From Dehalococcoidia bacterium (lineage in GTDB: Bacteria; Chloroflexota; Dehalococcoidia; SZUA-161): a DNA stretch of 30,173 nucleotides. This document shows positions 15,584 to 22,830 of the stretch, one piece after another (positions within the stretch are counted from its first letter, which is position 1; each line of letters starts with the position of its first letter). The notes beneath the pieces were generated by a model, which had not been told where the DNA came from, searched no databases, and saw only the letters and a program-made list of their open reading frames with translations. The DNA is taken from positions 1 through 30,173 of the forward strand of contig JACUUS010000006.1 in NCBI GenBank assembly GCA_014859215.1, written 5' to 3'. A program made the translations under genes and the position numbers.

Positions 15584-17188
15584 CTAGAAGCCGAACGCCG
15601 ACTGGTCATATTCTCCGAATACGCCCCTTAGCACATCGCAGATTTCCCCAAGAGTCCCGTAATCACTTACAGCGTCCATTATGAGCGGCATGAGGTTGCC
15701 TGTACCCGCGGCTGCCTGCCGCAAAGCTTCCAGTTTCGCCGACAGAGCCTCGTTGTCCCTCTCCGTTCGCACGCGGTGGAGACGCTCAAGATGCCTTTTC
15801 TCGGCGTCTTTGTCGATCCTCAGGATCGGGATAGTGATCGGCTCATCACTAACATACTCGTTCACCCCGACGACTACCAGCTCCCTGGACTCTATTTCTC
15901 GCTGGTACCGGTAAGCGGACTCGGCAATTTCCCTGTGGAAGAAACCCGTCTTTATGCCCGCAATAGCGCCCCCGATTTTCTCAATTCTCTCGAAATAGTC
16001 GTAAACTTCCTTTTCGATTTCATTGGTCAGCGTTTCCACGAAGTAGCTTCCGCCGAGTGGATCGACCGTGCTGGTAACGCCGTTCTCCAGCGCAATGATC
16101 TGCTGAGTGCGTAGAGCGATTCGGACTGCTTGCTCTGAAGGGAGCGCCAGGGCCTCGTCCATAGAGTTAGTGTGGAGAGACTGAGTCCCGCCGAGCACGG
16201 CCGCCAGGGCCTGCATCGTGGTTCGCACGATGTTGTTCTCGGGCTGCTGCGACGTCAGCGAGCAGCCCGCAGTTTGGGTATGAAAGCGCAGCCACTGGGA
16301 CCTTTCATTGGCCCCGTAGCGCTCCTTCATCTCTCGAGCCCATATCCGGCGTGCGGCCCTGAACTTCGCGATCTCCTCAAAGAAGTCACTGTGACAGTTG
16401 AAGAAGAAGCTCAGCCTGGGGGCAAAATCGTCCACTTTGAGACCCCGGTCTATACCCGCCTGCACGTAGGTCAGCCCGTCCGCCAGTGTGAAGGCCAGCT
16501 CCTGGACTGCCGTCGCGCCAGCCTCTCTGATGTGGTAACCGCTTATACTGACCGTATTCCATCGTGGAACGTGCTTCGTTCCGAACTCGAAGGTATCCAC
16601 AATCAGCCTCAATGACGGCTCAGGGGGAAAGATGTACGCGTTCTGCGCCATGTATTCCTTCAGAATATCGTTCTGAATGGTACCTCCCAGTTTGTCCAGA
16701 GGTACCCCGCGCTTCTGAGCGTTTACCAGGTACATGGCCCATATAACCGCGGCCGGTCCGTTTATGGTCATGGAAGTCGTTGTCTTATCAAGCGGGATTC
16801 CTTCAAACAGCACTTCCATATCCGCAAGGGATGAGACCGCGACGCCGCACTTTCCAAACTCGCCCCGCGCCTGGACAGCGTCGGTGTCATACCCGTTGAG
16901 AGTCGGAAAGTCAAAGGCAACGCTCAGACCAGTCTCTCCATGTTCAAGCAGGAACTTGTAGCGGGCGTTGCTTTGCGTGGCATCGCCAAATCCAGCGAAC
17001 ATGCGCATTGTCCACAACTTGCCCCTGTAACCGGTGGGATGAACTCCCCGGGTATAAGGATATTCCCCCGGCAAACCCAGGGTTTGCTCGTAATCCGCGC
17101 CGGCCAGGTCATCGGCGGTGTAGGCCCGCTTTACGGGGATTCCAGATAGTGTTTTGAAGACTTCCTGTCTTTCGCTCATTTCACTCAT
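15584..17188 (-). CDS. B12-dependent acyl-CoA mutase large subunit, isobutyryl-CoA-mutase-like active site
   Basis: This 534-residue protein is the substrate-binding TIM barrel of the methylmalonyl-CoA mutase family. It has GLSVAFDFPT, GTIQNDILKEY and SISGYH (Tyr/His next to cobalamin). It lacks the C-terminal cobalamin domain, which must be a separate small subunit not present here. Aligned by eye to the Propionibacterium enzyme, Tyr89 is Phe64 and Arg207 is Gln182, exactly the pair that defines isobutyryl-CoA mutase. Tyr75 is His50, Met78 is Gly53 and Arg82 is Lys57, so the pocket is further altered. A monoacid branched substrate is therefore more likely than methylmalonyl-CoA. Two in-frame ATGs (17188 and 17179) could start it. 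Confidence 0.9.
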   Translation of the reverse strand: MSEMSERQEVFKTLSGIPVKRAYTADDLAGADYEQTLGLPGEYPYTRGVHPTGYRGKLWTMRMFAGFGDATQSNARYKFLLEHGETGLSVAFDFPTLNGYDTDAVQARGEFGKCGVAVSSLADMEVLFEGIPLDKTTTSMTINGPAAVIWAMYLVNAQKRGVPLDKLGGTIQNDILKEYMAQNAYIFPPEPSLRLIVDTFEFGTKHVPRWNTVSISGYHIREAGATAVQELAFTLADGLTYVQAGIDRGLKVDDFAPRLSFFFNCHSDFFEEIAKFRAARRIWAREMKERYGANERSQWLRFHTQTAGCSLTSQQPENNIVRTTMQALAAVLGGTQSLHTNSMDEALALPSEQAVRIALRTQQIIALENGVTSTVDPLGGSYFVETLTNEIEKEVYDYFERIEKIGGAIAGIKTGFFHREIAESAYRYQREIESRELVVVGVNEYVSDEPITIPILRIDKDAEKRHLERLHRVRTERDNEALSAKLEALRQAAAGTGNLMPLIMDAVSDYGTLGEICDVLRGVFGEYDQSAFGF

Positions 17189-17270
17189 AAGAAACTCAAG
17201 GTCGTTTACTTCTATCTGAGGTCAGGTTCTGTTCTACGGTGCCTGACCACAACAATCTCGGGCCTCTTGA

Positions 17271-17302
17271 TACTGGAGCCCGTTGGCAGACGGGCTCCAG
17301 TA
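17271..17302 (-). terminator. strong perfect hairpin between crotonase and mutase genes
   Basis: ACTGGAGCCCGT (17272-17283), loop TGGCAG and ACGGGCTCCAGT (17290-17301) form a perfect 12-bp stem, extended by one T-A pair. It lies just after the crotonase stop. There is no U-run on either strand, so it may attenuate, protect an mRNA end, or be a dispersed repeat. A weaker GGTCAGG...CCTGACC hairpin lies at about 17219-17248. Confidence 0.45.
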
Positions 17303-17338
17303 CTAGATAACCAGGTTATACCTGCCCGCCTGGCAACC

Positions 17339-18142
17339 CTATTTGTAGGCGTCTTTCCGGAACTCCAGGCCTGCCTTCAGTCCGCTTCGCCTGATCAGTT
17401 CCATGTACTCCTTATCAAGGGCTGAGCCGTGGCCTGTCGCAGCCATCGAGAGAGCGCAGTGAGCCATGATCCGGAGTCCCAGGTTCTCGACCATCATATT
17501 TATGCCGTGCTTGTTAGCCATAATCTGCTGCGGCGCATACTTGCATATTTTCTCGGCCCAGGCCCTAACCTCTTCTCTGAGTTTGTCAGCTGGCACGATC
17601 TTGTTCACGAAGCCCCACTGAAAGCCCTGTTCAGCACTGTACCATCCATCCATCATCATAACCTGTTTGGCCCGCCTGATGCCGATCAGAAGCGGCTCAA
17701 AAAAGCCGGGACCTCCGCCGATCAGTGCCTGCTCCCAGCTGAACCTCGTTCCCTCAGCAGCTATGCAGAAATCGGTCGCTCCCGCTATCACATTGGCGAT
17801 AGGTCCAACATAGCCGTGTACGCCCGCGATCGTGGGCTTGGAGAACTCCCATATAGGCCACCAGAACTGGCCTCGCCTCTGGATCAGGCTTTTCGCAATG
17901 TAATTACCCGGCTCGTCACACCGCACCACTTCCGCGGCCTCAACCAGATCGTGACCGGCCGAGAAAATAGGCCCGTTGCCTGTGAATGTGACCACCCGGA
18001 CATTGTCGTCCCGGTCCGCTTCCTCCAGAATTTCTCCGATCCTTCTCTCCATCTCGAGCGTGACCGCATTTCTCTTTTCGGGACGATTCAGGATAATCTC
18101 CGTTATCATACCCTTGTTCACCAGAATGGTATCATCAGACAT
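17339..18142 (-). CDS. enoyl-CoA hydratase/isomerase (crotonase) family protein
   Basis: This 267-residue crotonase-fold protein has the first oxyanion segment SAGHDL (61-66), the VHGYVGPIANVIAGATD segment (108-124) and TRFSWEQALIGGGPG. Glu137 corresponds to Glu164 of rat crotonase. The equivalent of Glu144 appears to be Val118 or Asn117, and the usual GGG is GPI. One of the two hydratase glutamates is thus missing, so simple hydration is doubtful; isomerase, hydrolase or other crotonase chemistry may apply. The ATG at 18142 has a GAGGTG ribosome site. It follows the TetR gene by 62 bp and may be co-transcribed with it. Confidence 0.88.
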   Translation of the reverse strand: MSDDTILVNKGMITEIILNRPEKRNAVTLEMERRIGEILEEADRDDNVRVVTFTGNGPIFSAGHDLVEAAEVVRCDEPGNYIAKSLIQRRGQFWWPIWEFSKPTIAGVHGYVGPIANVIAGATDFCIAAEGTRFSWEQALIGGGPGFFEPLLIGIRRAKQVMMMDGWYSAEQGFQWGFVNKIVPADKLREEVRAWAEKICKYAPQQIMANKHGINMMVENLGLRIMAHCALSMAATGHGSALDKEYMELIRRSGLKAGLEFRKDAYK

Positions 18143-18204
18143 CTAGCACCTCGCTCCGTATTATTTAATTATCCAGGCATCCTGAACCGTCCGCGCACTG
18201 CAAT

Positions 18205-18852
18205 TTACATGCTGCTCAGTAGCATGTTCTTATCAGAACTCGTCAGGATGCTCCTGAAGATGTAATTTGTTTGCTCCTTGATGTACTCTTCGACAGTGAA
18301 CCGTCTCCCCAGCGACCAGCGCCGGAAAGCCCAGGCCTGGCCGATAATGATGATATTCCGGGCAACCAGTCCCACATTGTCTATCCGGAAGACCCCCGTG
18401 CTGACTCCCCGTTCCAGAATCTTCCCTATCGCGTCCTGTGTGGCCCCTTCTGACTCAAATATGCTCCGTCGACTGCGTTCATCCAGGTTCTTGGTCTCCT
18501 GGTAGAAGAAGAGGAAAATATCCCTGATGCTGTGAATTCTCTCGATGTAGACCTTGAGGAACACCTTGAGAGCATCAACAGGCGGACGCTCCGTGAGCTG
18601 CGCCGCCAGATCTGCAACTTCCTTCATGTCCGACAGACCGCGCTCCAGCATTAAGAAGAGGATGTCTTCTTTTGTGCCCACATAATGGTACAGATTTCCA
18701 ATGCTCATGTTGCATGCCGTGGCTATTTCCCGGATGCTTGTTTGATTGAAGCCCTTCTTGCACAGGAGCTTCGTAGAGCAGAGTGCGATGTGCGCTCTGC
18801 GCTCCTTGACAAGAACCTCGTCGGCACAGTGAGTCCGGATTGCGCTTTGCAT
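18205..18852 (-). CDS. TetR/AcrR-family transcriptional regulator
   Basis: This 215-residue regulator has a typical N-terminal TetR DNA-binding domain. The recognition helix-turn-helix spans about residues 38-57 (TSIREIATACNMSIGNLYHY), followed by the conserved GTKEDIL. The all-helical C-terminal domain (about 75-205) is the ligand and dimer domain. Its neighbours are acyl-CoA genes, so an acyl-CoA inducer is likely, as for FadR- and LiuR-type TetR proteins. Three near-identical palindromes in the island (7048, 9928 and 23616) are its best candidate operators. Its own promoter carries a different inverted repeat. The ATG at 18852 has AAGGAG 12 nt upstream, partly inside that repeat. Confidence 0.92.
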   Translation of the reverse strand: MQSAIRTHCADEVLVKERRAHIALCSTKLLCKKGFNQTSIREIATACNMSIGNLYHYVGTKEDILFLMLERGLSDMKEVADLAAQLTERPPVDALKVFLKVYIERIHSIRDIFLFFYQETKNLDERSRRSIFESEGATQDAIGKILERGVSTGVFRIDNVGLVARNIIIIGQAWAFRRWSLGRRFTVEEYIKEQTNYIFRSILTSSDKNMLLSSM

Positions 18853-18854
18853 GG

Positions 18855-18933
18855 GTAATCTATCTCCTTGCTAACTTAATCTCTCTTATATTCGACCGCG
18901 AGATAGATTACGACATTCCGCCGTTTCAGTCAA
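18855..18933 (-). promoter_or_regulatory. tetR promoter with a 12-bp perfect inverted repeat spanning -10 and ribosome site
   Basis: On the minus strand, TTGACT (18933-18928), 17 bp and TAATCT (18910-18905) form a plausible promoter. Perfect 12-bp arms, GTAATCTATCTC at 18855-18866 and GAGATAGATTAC at 18900-18911 on the plus strand, cover the -10 box and part of the Shine-Dalgarno AAGGAG. If transcribed, the arms would pair across a 33-nt loop and hide the ribosome site. Alternatively they are two half-sites for an autoregulator. Confidence 0.5.
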
Positions 18934-18961
18934 AACAGGCATTTTCATGTATTGCATTAAC

Positions 18962-19198
18962 CTATTGCCTCGCCGGGTCATCCTCAGCAGTCAATTCCTC
19001 AATATCATGCTCAGATAACGCGAGAATATGTCTATAGACATAATCGTTATCTTCACCGAGCATTGGGGCATGTTTGTGCACACTTAGTGGGGTGTCACTG
19101 TACCTGGCAAAAGGAGCATACGTGGTGTAGCTTCCCTTTTTGGGATGCTTCACCTCCACAAGTACCTCCCGCTCCTTAAGCCGAGGGTCCTCAAGCAA
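18962..19198 (-). pseudogene. C-terminal remnant of a CaiB/BaiF family CoA-transferase
   Basis: The 78-codon frame gives LEDPRLKEREVLVEVKHPKK, YAPFARYSDTPLS and APMLGEDNDYVYRHIL. This is the standard C-terminal tail of a family III CoA-transferase, which is normally about 400 residues. The catalytic N-terminal domain is absent. The frame stays open upstream without a start into the end of the DUF35 gene (VLQACEVAGLAGPRAYF), which suggests a deletion joined the remnant to that gene. TTG 19198 is the only nearby start. I regard it as a relic at the end of the CoA-transferase operon. Confidence 0.7.
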
Positions 19199-19236
19199 CT
19201 CACCCCTGAAGTATGCTCGAGGCCCGGCCAGACCCG

Positions 19237-19689
19237 CTACCTCGCAGGCCTGAAGTACTTTATGTCCAGTATGTTCCCCTGGCGCTCCTCACTGAAAACG
19301 GCTTCCATTTGCATGCCGATCTTGAGGTCTTCCGGATTCGCTTCGCCAATATAATGGATGAGCCCGCCATCGGCACCGTCCAGCTTCACTATCCCAAGAA
19401 TCCAGGGTTTGTCAAGCAACGTCCCGTCTGTGCTGAGATATGTCTCGCCAAACGTGATCAGCCTGCCTTTGGAGCTTACTTCCACCCATTCCTCGGCATC
19501 TACAAAACACTCTTCACAGAAAATGCGCGGCGGCACCAGCACCCTGCCGCATTTCGGACACCTCGTCCCCATGATCCGCGCGTTATCCCTGAGTTCCTGA
19601 AAGAACCGGCTTCCCGCTATCCCCGCGGTCCACTGGTAGTCAATATGTATCGAGCCCGCTATTGTTATTGGCTGAACCTGGCTTTCCAT
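19237..19689 (-). CDS. DUF35 OB-fold/zinc-ribbon protein, acyl-CoA-binding thiolase partner
   Basis: This 150-residue protein has a short N-terminal helix segment (SRFFQELRDN). A rubredoxin-like zinc ribbon follows, with Cys44, Cys47, Cys58 and Cys61, then an OB-fold (about 70-145: GRLITFGETYL, PWILGIVKLDGA, KIGMQMEAVF). DUF35 proteins are the accessory subunits of thiolase-fold enzymes, for example the benzoylsuccinyl-CoA thiolase partner, steroid side-chain aldolase partners and the archaeal HMG-CoA synthase/thiolase bridge. It starts 10 bp after the thiolase-like gene at 19700, with a perfect AAGGAGG that overlaps that gene's stop. Tight translational coupling supports one complex. Confidence 0.9.
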   Translation of the reverse strand: MESQVQPITIAGSIHIDYQWTAGIAGSRFFQELRDNARIMGTRCPKCGRVLVPPRIFCEECFVDAEEWVEVSSKGRLITFGETYLSTDGTLLDKPWILGIVKLDGADGGLIHYIGEANPEDLKIGMQMEAVFSEERQGNILDIKYFRPAR

Positions 19690-19699
19690 TGAATCCTCC

Positions 19700-20869
19700 T
19701 TAGTCTCGACCTATGACCATGGCAGCGTTGTACTGGTACATACCGCCCCAACCGTTGCACACAGCGGTATTCACGTCCTTGGGAACCTGGCATGCGCCCG
19801 CTTCCTTCTTTATCTGCAGGTAGGCCCAGCACAGCCGGGACATCCCGGATCCGATTGGATTGCCCTCCCCGAGCAGACCCCCGGATGCGTTTACGGGCAG
19901 TTTGCCTTCCCGCAGGGATACACCTTCGTCAATCATGCGACCGGCTCCACCCTCCGGGCAGAGCTGCAGAGCTTCGCAGTGCTGCATCTCTTTGTAGGTA
20001 AAAGGATCGTACACCTCTGCCACATCGATTTCGTCCGCCGGCTTCCTGATATTCGCCATCTCGTAAGCCTGGCGGCCGGCCTCATAGGCGTAGTCGAGCC
20101 TGCCCAGGTCGAAATTGGTCCTTCCCATGAACCAGCATGAATCCCCACACCTCCCGATCCCTCGGACCCATACAGGGTCATCCGTGATCTCGCGGGCGAT
20201 GTCCTCGGAGGTGAAGACCACCGCTCGGGCACCGTCCGTGGTCGGACTCGTGTCCAGGACCTTCACCGGCCACGATATGTACGGCGACTGCATGACCTCC
20301 TCAACTGTCAGTTTCTTGCCAAGCTGGGCGTAAGGATTGTCCACGGCGTTCCCGTGGTTCTTTACCGAAACCTTCGCCATTTGGAGCTCGGTTATGCCGT
20401 AGAGATGTATATACCGCCGAGCTTCGAGGCCGCACTGAATGGGAACATTGAGCCCTATAGGCCGTACCCAGGCCTCGTCGTACACCGTGTTGAAGACATG
20501 CTGGGGATGCGGCCGACAATCGGACATCTTCTCGAAGCATATGCTCATCACGGTATCATGAACGCCGGAGGCAACCTGTGTATAGGCCAGGATGGCGGTC
20601 GAAATGGCGGTGCTGCCGCTTGTGCAGTTTCGCATGCTCGGTCTCAACCAGCCCCCGGAACCGCCTATGGCGATTTTCTCGGCGGCGCTTGTGGCTGTGA
20701 AAGCGTCGACTGCGCAGCCGAAAACAACCGAATCGATCGCCTCTCTCGGCAGGCCGGCGCCGTCCAGAGCTTTTTTCGCTACCCGGTAAACCATTTCTTC
20801 GACAGACTCTTCCTTGTGTCTGGCGAACTTGTCCATGCCAACACTAACTATGGCTACTCTTCTCGCCAT
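19700..20869 (-). CDS. thiolase-like (SCP2/lipid-transfer type) protein with altered active site
   Basis: This 389-residue thiolase-fold protein keeps a cysteine at the nucleophile position (Cys82 in RNCTSGSTAIS). The usual HDCF motif reads YDPF with Tyr287, and the catalytic His of GHPxG is Asn337 (GEGNPIGSG). Tyr at the first position recalls the Ltp2-type retro-aldolases of steroid side-chain degradation, which also need a DUF35 partner, but the second tyrosine of those enzymes is not present. Ordinary thiolysis is therefore doubtful. It lies between a second thiolase-like gene (16 bp) and the DUF35 gene (10 bp). An AAGGAG ribosome site precedes ATG 20869. A heteromeric aldolase or acyltransferase is my inference. 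Confidence 0.85.
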   Translation of the reverse strand: MARRVAIVSVGMDKFARHKEESVEEMVYRVAKKALDGAGLPREAIDSVVFGCAVDAFTATSAAEKIAIGGSGGWLRPSMRNCTSGSTAISTAILAYTQVASGVHDTVMSICFEKMSDCRPHPQHVFNTVYDEAWVRPIGLNVPIQCGLEARRYIHLYGITELQMAKVSVKNHGNAVDNPYAQLGKKLTVEEVMQSPYISWPVKVLDTSPTTDGARAVVFTSEDIAREITDDPVWVRGIGRCGDSCWFMGRTNFDLGRLDYAYEAGRQAYEMANIRKPADEIDVAEVYDPFTYKEMQHCEALQLCPEGGAGRMIDEGVSLREGKLPVNASGGLLGEGNPIGSGMSRLCWAYLQIKKEAGACQVPKDVNTAVCNGWGGMYQYNAAMVIGRD

Positions 20870-20885
20870 GCATGCGCTCCTTTCT

Positions 20886-22064
20886 CTACCATCTGCTCAG
20901 CACCACGACACCGGCGGATCTGAACGGCCACTGACAGCCTTGCGCAACGGCTACTTCAGCTCCAGCCACCTGGTGTCCTCCAGCATCTCCCCTGAGCTGG
21001 AGTGCAGCTTCCGCAACCCTCATCAGGCCGGCTGTGCCCAGCGGGTTCCCATGACCAAGCAAACCGCCCGACGGGTTCACCGGCAAGCATCCATTGATTT
21101 CGGAAATGCATTCCTTCACCATGCGGCCTCCGTCACCTTCATCGCAGAGCCCGAGCGCCTCGCAATTCTGCAGCTCATCGAAGGAATACCTGTCGCAAAC
21201 CTCAGCTACATCGATTTCCTCGGCAGGCTTCCGAATTCCCGCCATCGCGTATGCTCTGGAGGCTGCTATGTGTGTGGCTCCGGCCTTCGAAAGATCGTTC
21301 TTCGCCGGGTACCAGACGTCTGAACAGGAGCCAATGCCTGAGATCCAGACAGGCTTGTCCGTCAGGTCGGCGGCAATTTCTCCCGAAGCGACGACTATCG
21401 CGCAAGCACCGTCACAAAGCCTGGCTGCCATAAGCGACCTGATCGGTGAGGAAAGCAGCATCGAACTCATCACATCTTTCAGAGTCACGGCCTGCTGGTT
21501 CGCGGCGAGCGGGTTCTTCAGCGCATTCCTCCGGTTCTTGACCGATACACGAGCGATGTCCTCTTCAGTCACTCCGCTGCGCTCCATGTAACATTTCGCC
21601 TCCATGGCCGCCAGACAGTACTCAACTGCAGCCAGCGAGGGCGCCTGAGAACAGACAGGCCGCACATAGTTCGACTCCAGATGCGTAAGGAACAATGCTG
21701 CACTGCTGCCGTTGTGCATGTCGGACGCCATCTGGACTGAAGCAACCACAACGATTTGAGCGGGCTTGCTCAAAGCTTCCTGGTACCCCGCCAGGATGCC
21801 GAAAATGCCGTCCTCGCCCAGTCTGAGATCACAGGGTTTCATTACCCCGCCGATGGAATCAAGTACATACTGGTTGGACAGGGACCTTCCCTCCGCAAAA
21901 TCGAGGGACGTCGTGAATGCGCTGGTGATGTCGTCTCTGGATATGCCGGCGTCACTCAGCGCCTCTTTTGCGGCGAGGTACATCAACTCCTTGTGGTTAA
22001 ATCCCTCACTCTCGTAACTGCACCGGGTCTGACCTATACCTACAATAGCTGCACGCTTGGGCAA
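20886..22064 (-). CDS. thiolase-like protein lacking the catalytic cysteine
   Basis: This 392-residue protein is clearly paralogous to the next gene downstream (both have EIDVAEV, GGRM, LPVN.SGGLLG). Its nucleophile region reads DLRLGEDGIFGI with no cysteine (Gly83 aligns there), the HDCF position reads CDRYSF, and GHPxG reads GNPLG. None of the thiolase catalytic residues remains. It may be a structural or substrate-binding half of a heterodimer with the 19700-20869 product. Translation starts at TTG 22064 behind a GGGGGAAAGG site. It lies about 100 bp downstream of the CoA-transferase subunit B gene. Confidence 0.83.
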   Translation of the reverse strand: MPKRAAIVGIGQTRCSYESEGFNHKELMYLAAKEALSDAGISRDDITSAFTTSLDFAEGRSLSNQYVLDSIGGVMKPCDLRLGEDGIFGILAGYQEALSKPAQIVVVASVQMASDMHNGSSAALFLTHLESNYVRPVCSQAPSLAAVEYCLAAMEAKCYMERSGVTEEDIARVSVKNRRNALKNPLAANQQAVTLKDVMSSMLLSSPIRSLMAARLCDGACAIVVASGEIAADLTDKPVWISGIGSCSDVWYPAKNDLSKAGATHIAASRAYAMAGIRKPAEEIDVAEVCDRYSFDELQNCEALGLCDEGDGGRMVKECISEINGCLPVNPSGGLLGHGNPLGTAGLMRVAEAALQLRGDAGGHQVAGAEVAVAQGCQWPFRSAGVVVLSRW

Positions 22065-22161
22065 AGCCTTTCCCCCTTCTAGAGAGGCGCTATTCGGGGC
22101 CTCTTGATCCTGTGTTTACGGCCTCCCGTTCCGGTTCATCCAAATCAGCAATGGTAGCTGA

Positions 22162-22830
22162 TTAGAGTTCAATTTCCTTCAGGTCCACAGCCGTGCGCAA
22201 AGGCGGCTCAGTGAGCGCCTGAATTTCCTCCACGGTCCATCCGGGCGCGTATTCATTGAGCACCAGGCCCTTTTCGTCGATCTCTATCACAGCAAGATCC
22301 GTGAATACCATGCGCACGACGCCCGCTGCGGTAAGTGGATATGTACAATTCCTGACGATCTTCGGCTCCAATGCTTTTGTTGTGTGCTCCATGGCCACAA
22401 AGAGCCTCTTGCTGCCGACCGCAAGGTCCATAGCGCCGCCGATGTTACCGAAACCGCGATCAGGGAACCACCAGTTGGCGATATCGCCCTGCTCCGATAC
22501 CTGGAGCGCTCCGAGGACAGTGATGTCTATATGCCCGCCCCGGATCATGGCGAAGGAGTCCGCGTGGTGAAAGAAACACCCGCCGGGCCTTATTTCGACC
22601 GGATGCCCACCCGCATCCGTGTAATCCCAGTCAATCCTTTCCTGGTCGAAGATGATGGAGCCGAAACCAAGTACGCCGTGCTCAGCCTGGAAATGGACCT
22701 GCTTATCGCCGGGGATAAGGTTGGCGACAAGATCGGGTATCCCAATACCCAGGTTAACCACAGCCCCGACAGGTATTTCCTTGGCTACACGCATAGCGAT
22801 AGTTTGCCGATCCAGTCGTTCCTTCATCAT
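22162..22830 (-). CDS. CoA-transferase family I, subunit B
   Basis: This is the beta subunit of a 3-oxoacid/acetoacetate/glutaconate-type CoA-transferase. The nucleophile is Glu50 in FQAEHGVLGFG, the counterpart of the SENG motif. NLGIGIPDLVANLIP and GGAMDLAVGSKRL are also typical. I start it at ATG 22830, which overlaps the stop of subunit A in an ATGA junction; an upstream in-frame start at 22890 would add 20 unrelated residues inside subunit A. The enzyme moves CoA from a donor such as acetyl-CoA to a free acid, so it is the likely entry step of the pathway. The acid is unknown. Confidence 0.92.
   Translation of the reverse strand: MMKERLDRQTIAMRVAKEIPVGAVVNLGIGIPDLVANLIPGDKQVHFQAEHGVLGFGSIIFDQERIDWDYTDAGGHPVEIRPGGCFFHHADSFAMIRGGHIDITVLGALQVSEQGDIANWWFPDRGFGNIGGAMDLAVGSKRLFVAMEHTTKALEPKIVRNCTYPLTAAGVVRMVFTDLAVIEIDEKGLVLNEYAPGWTVEEIQALTEPPLRTAVDLKEIEL

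Noticed and set aside
15584..17188. Plain call of methylmalonyl-CoA mutase
   Set aside because: The two residues that select methylmalonyl-CoA (Tyr89 and Arg207) are Phe and Gln, and the 2-hydroxyisobutyryl pair (Ile/Asp) is also absent.
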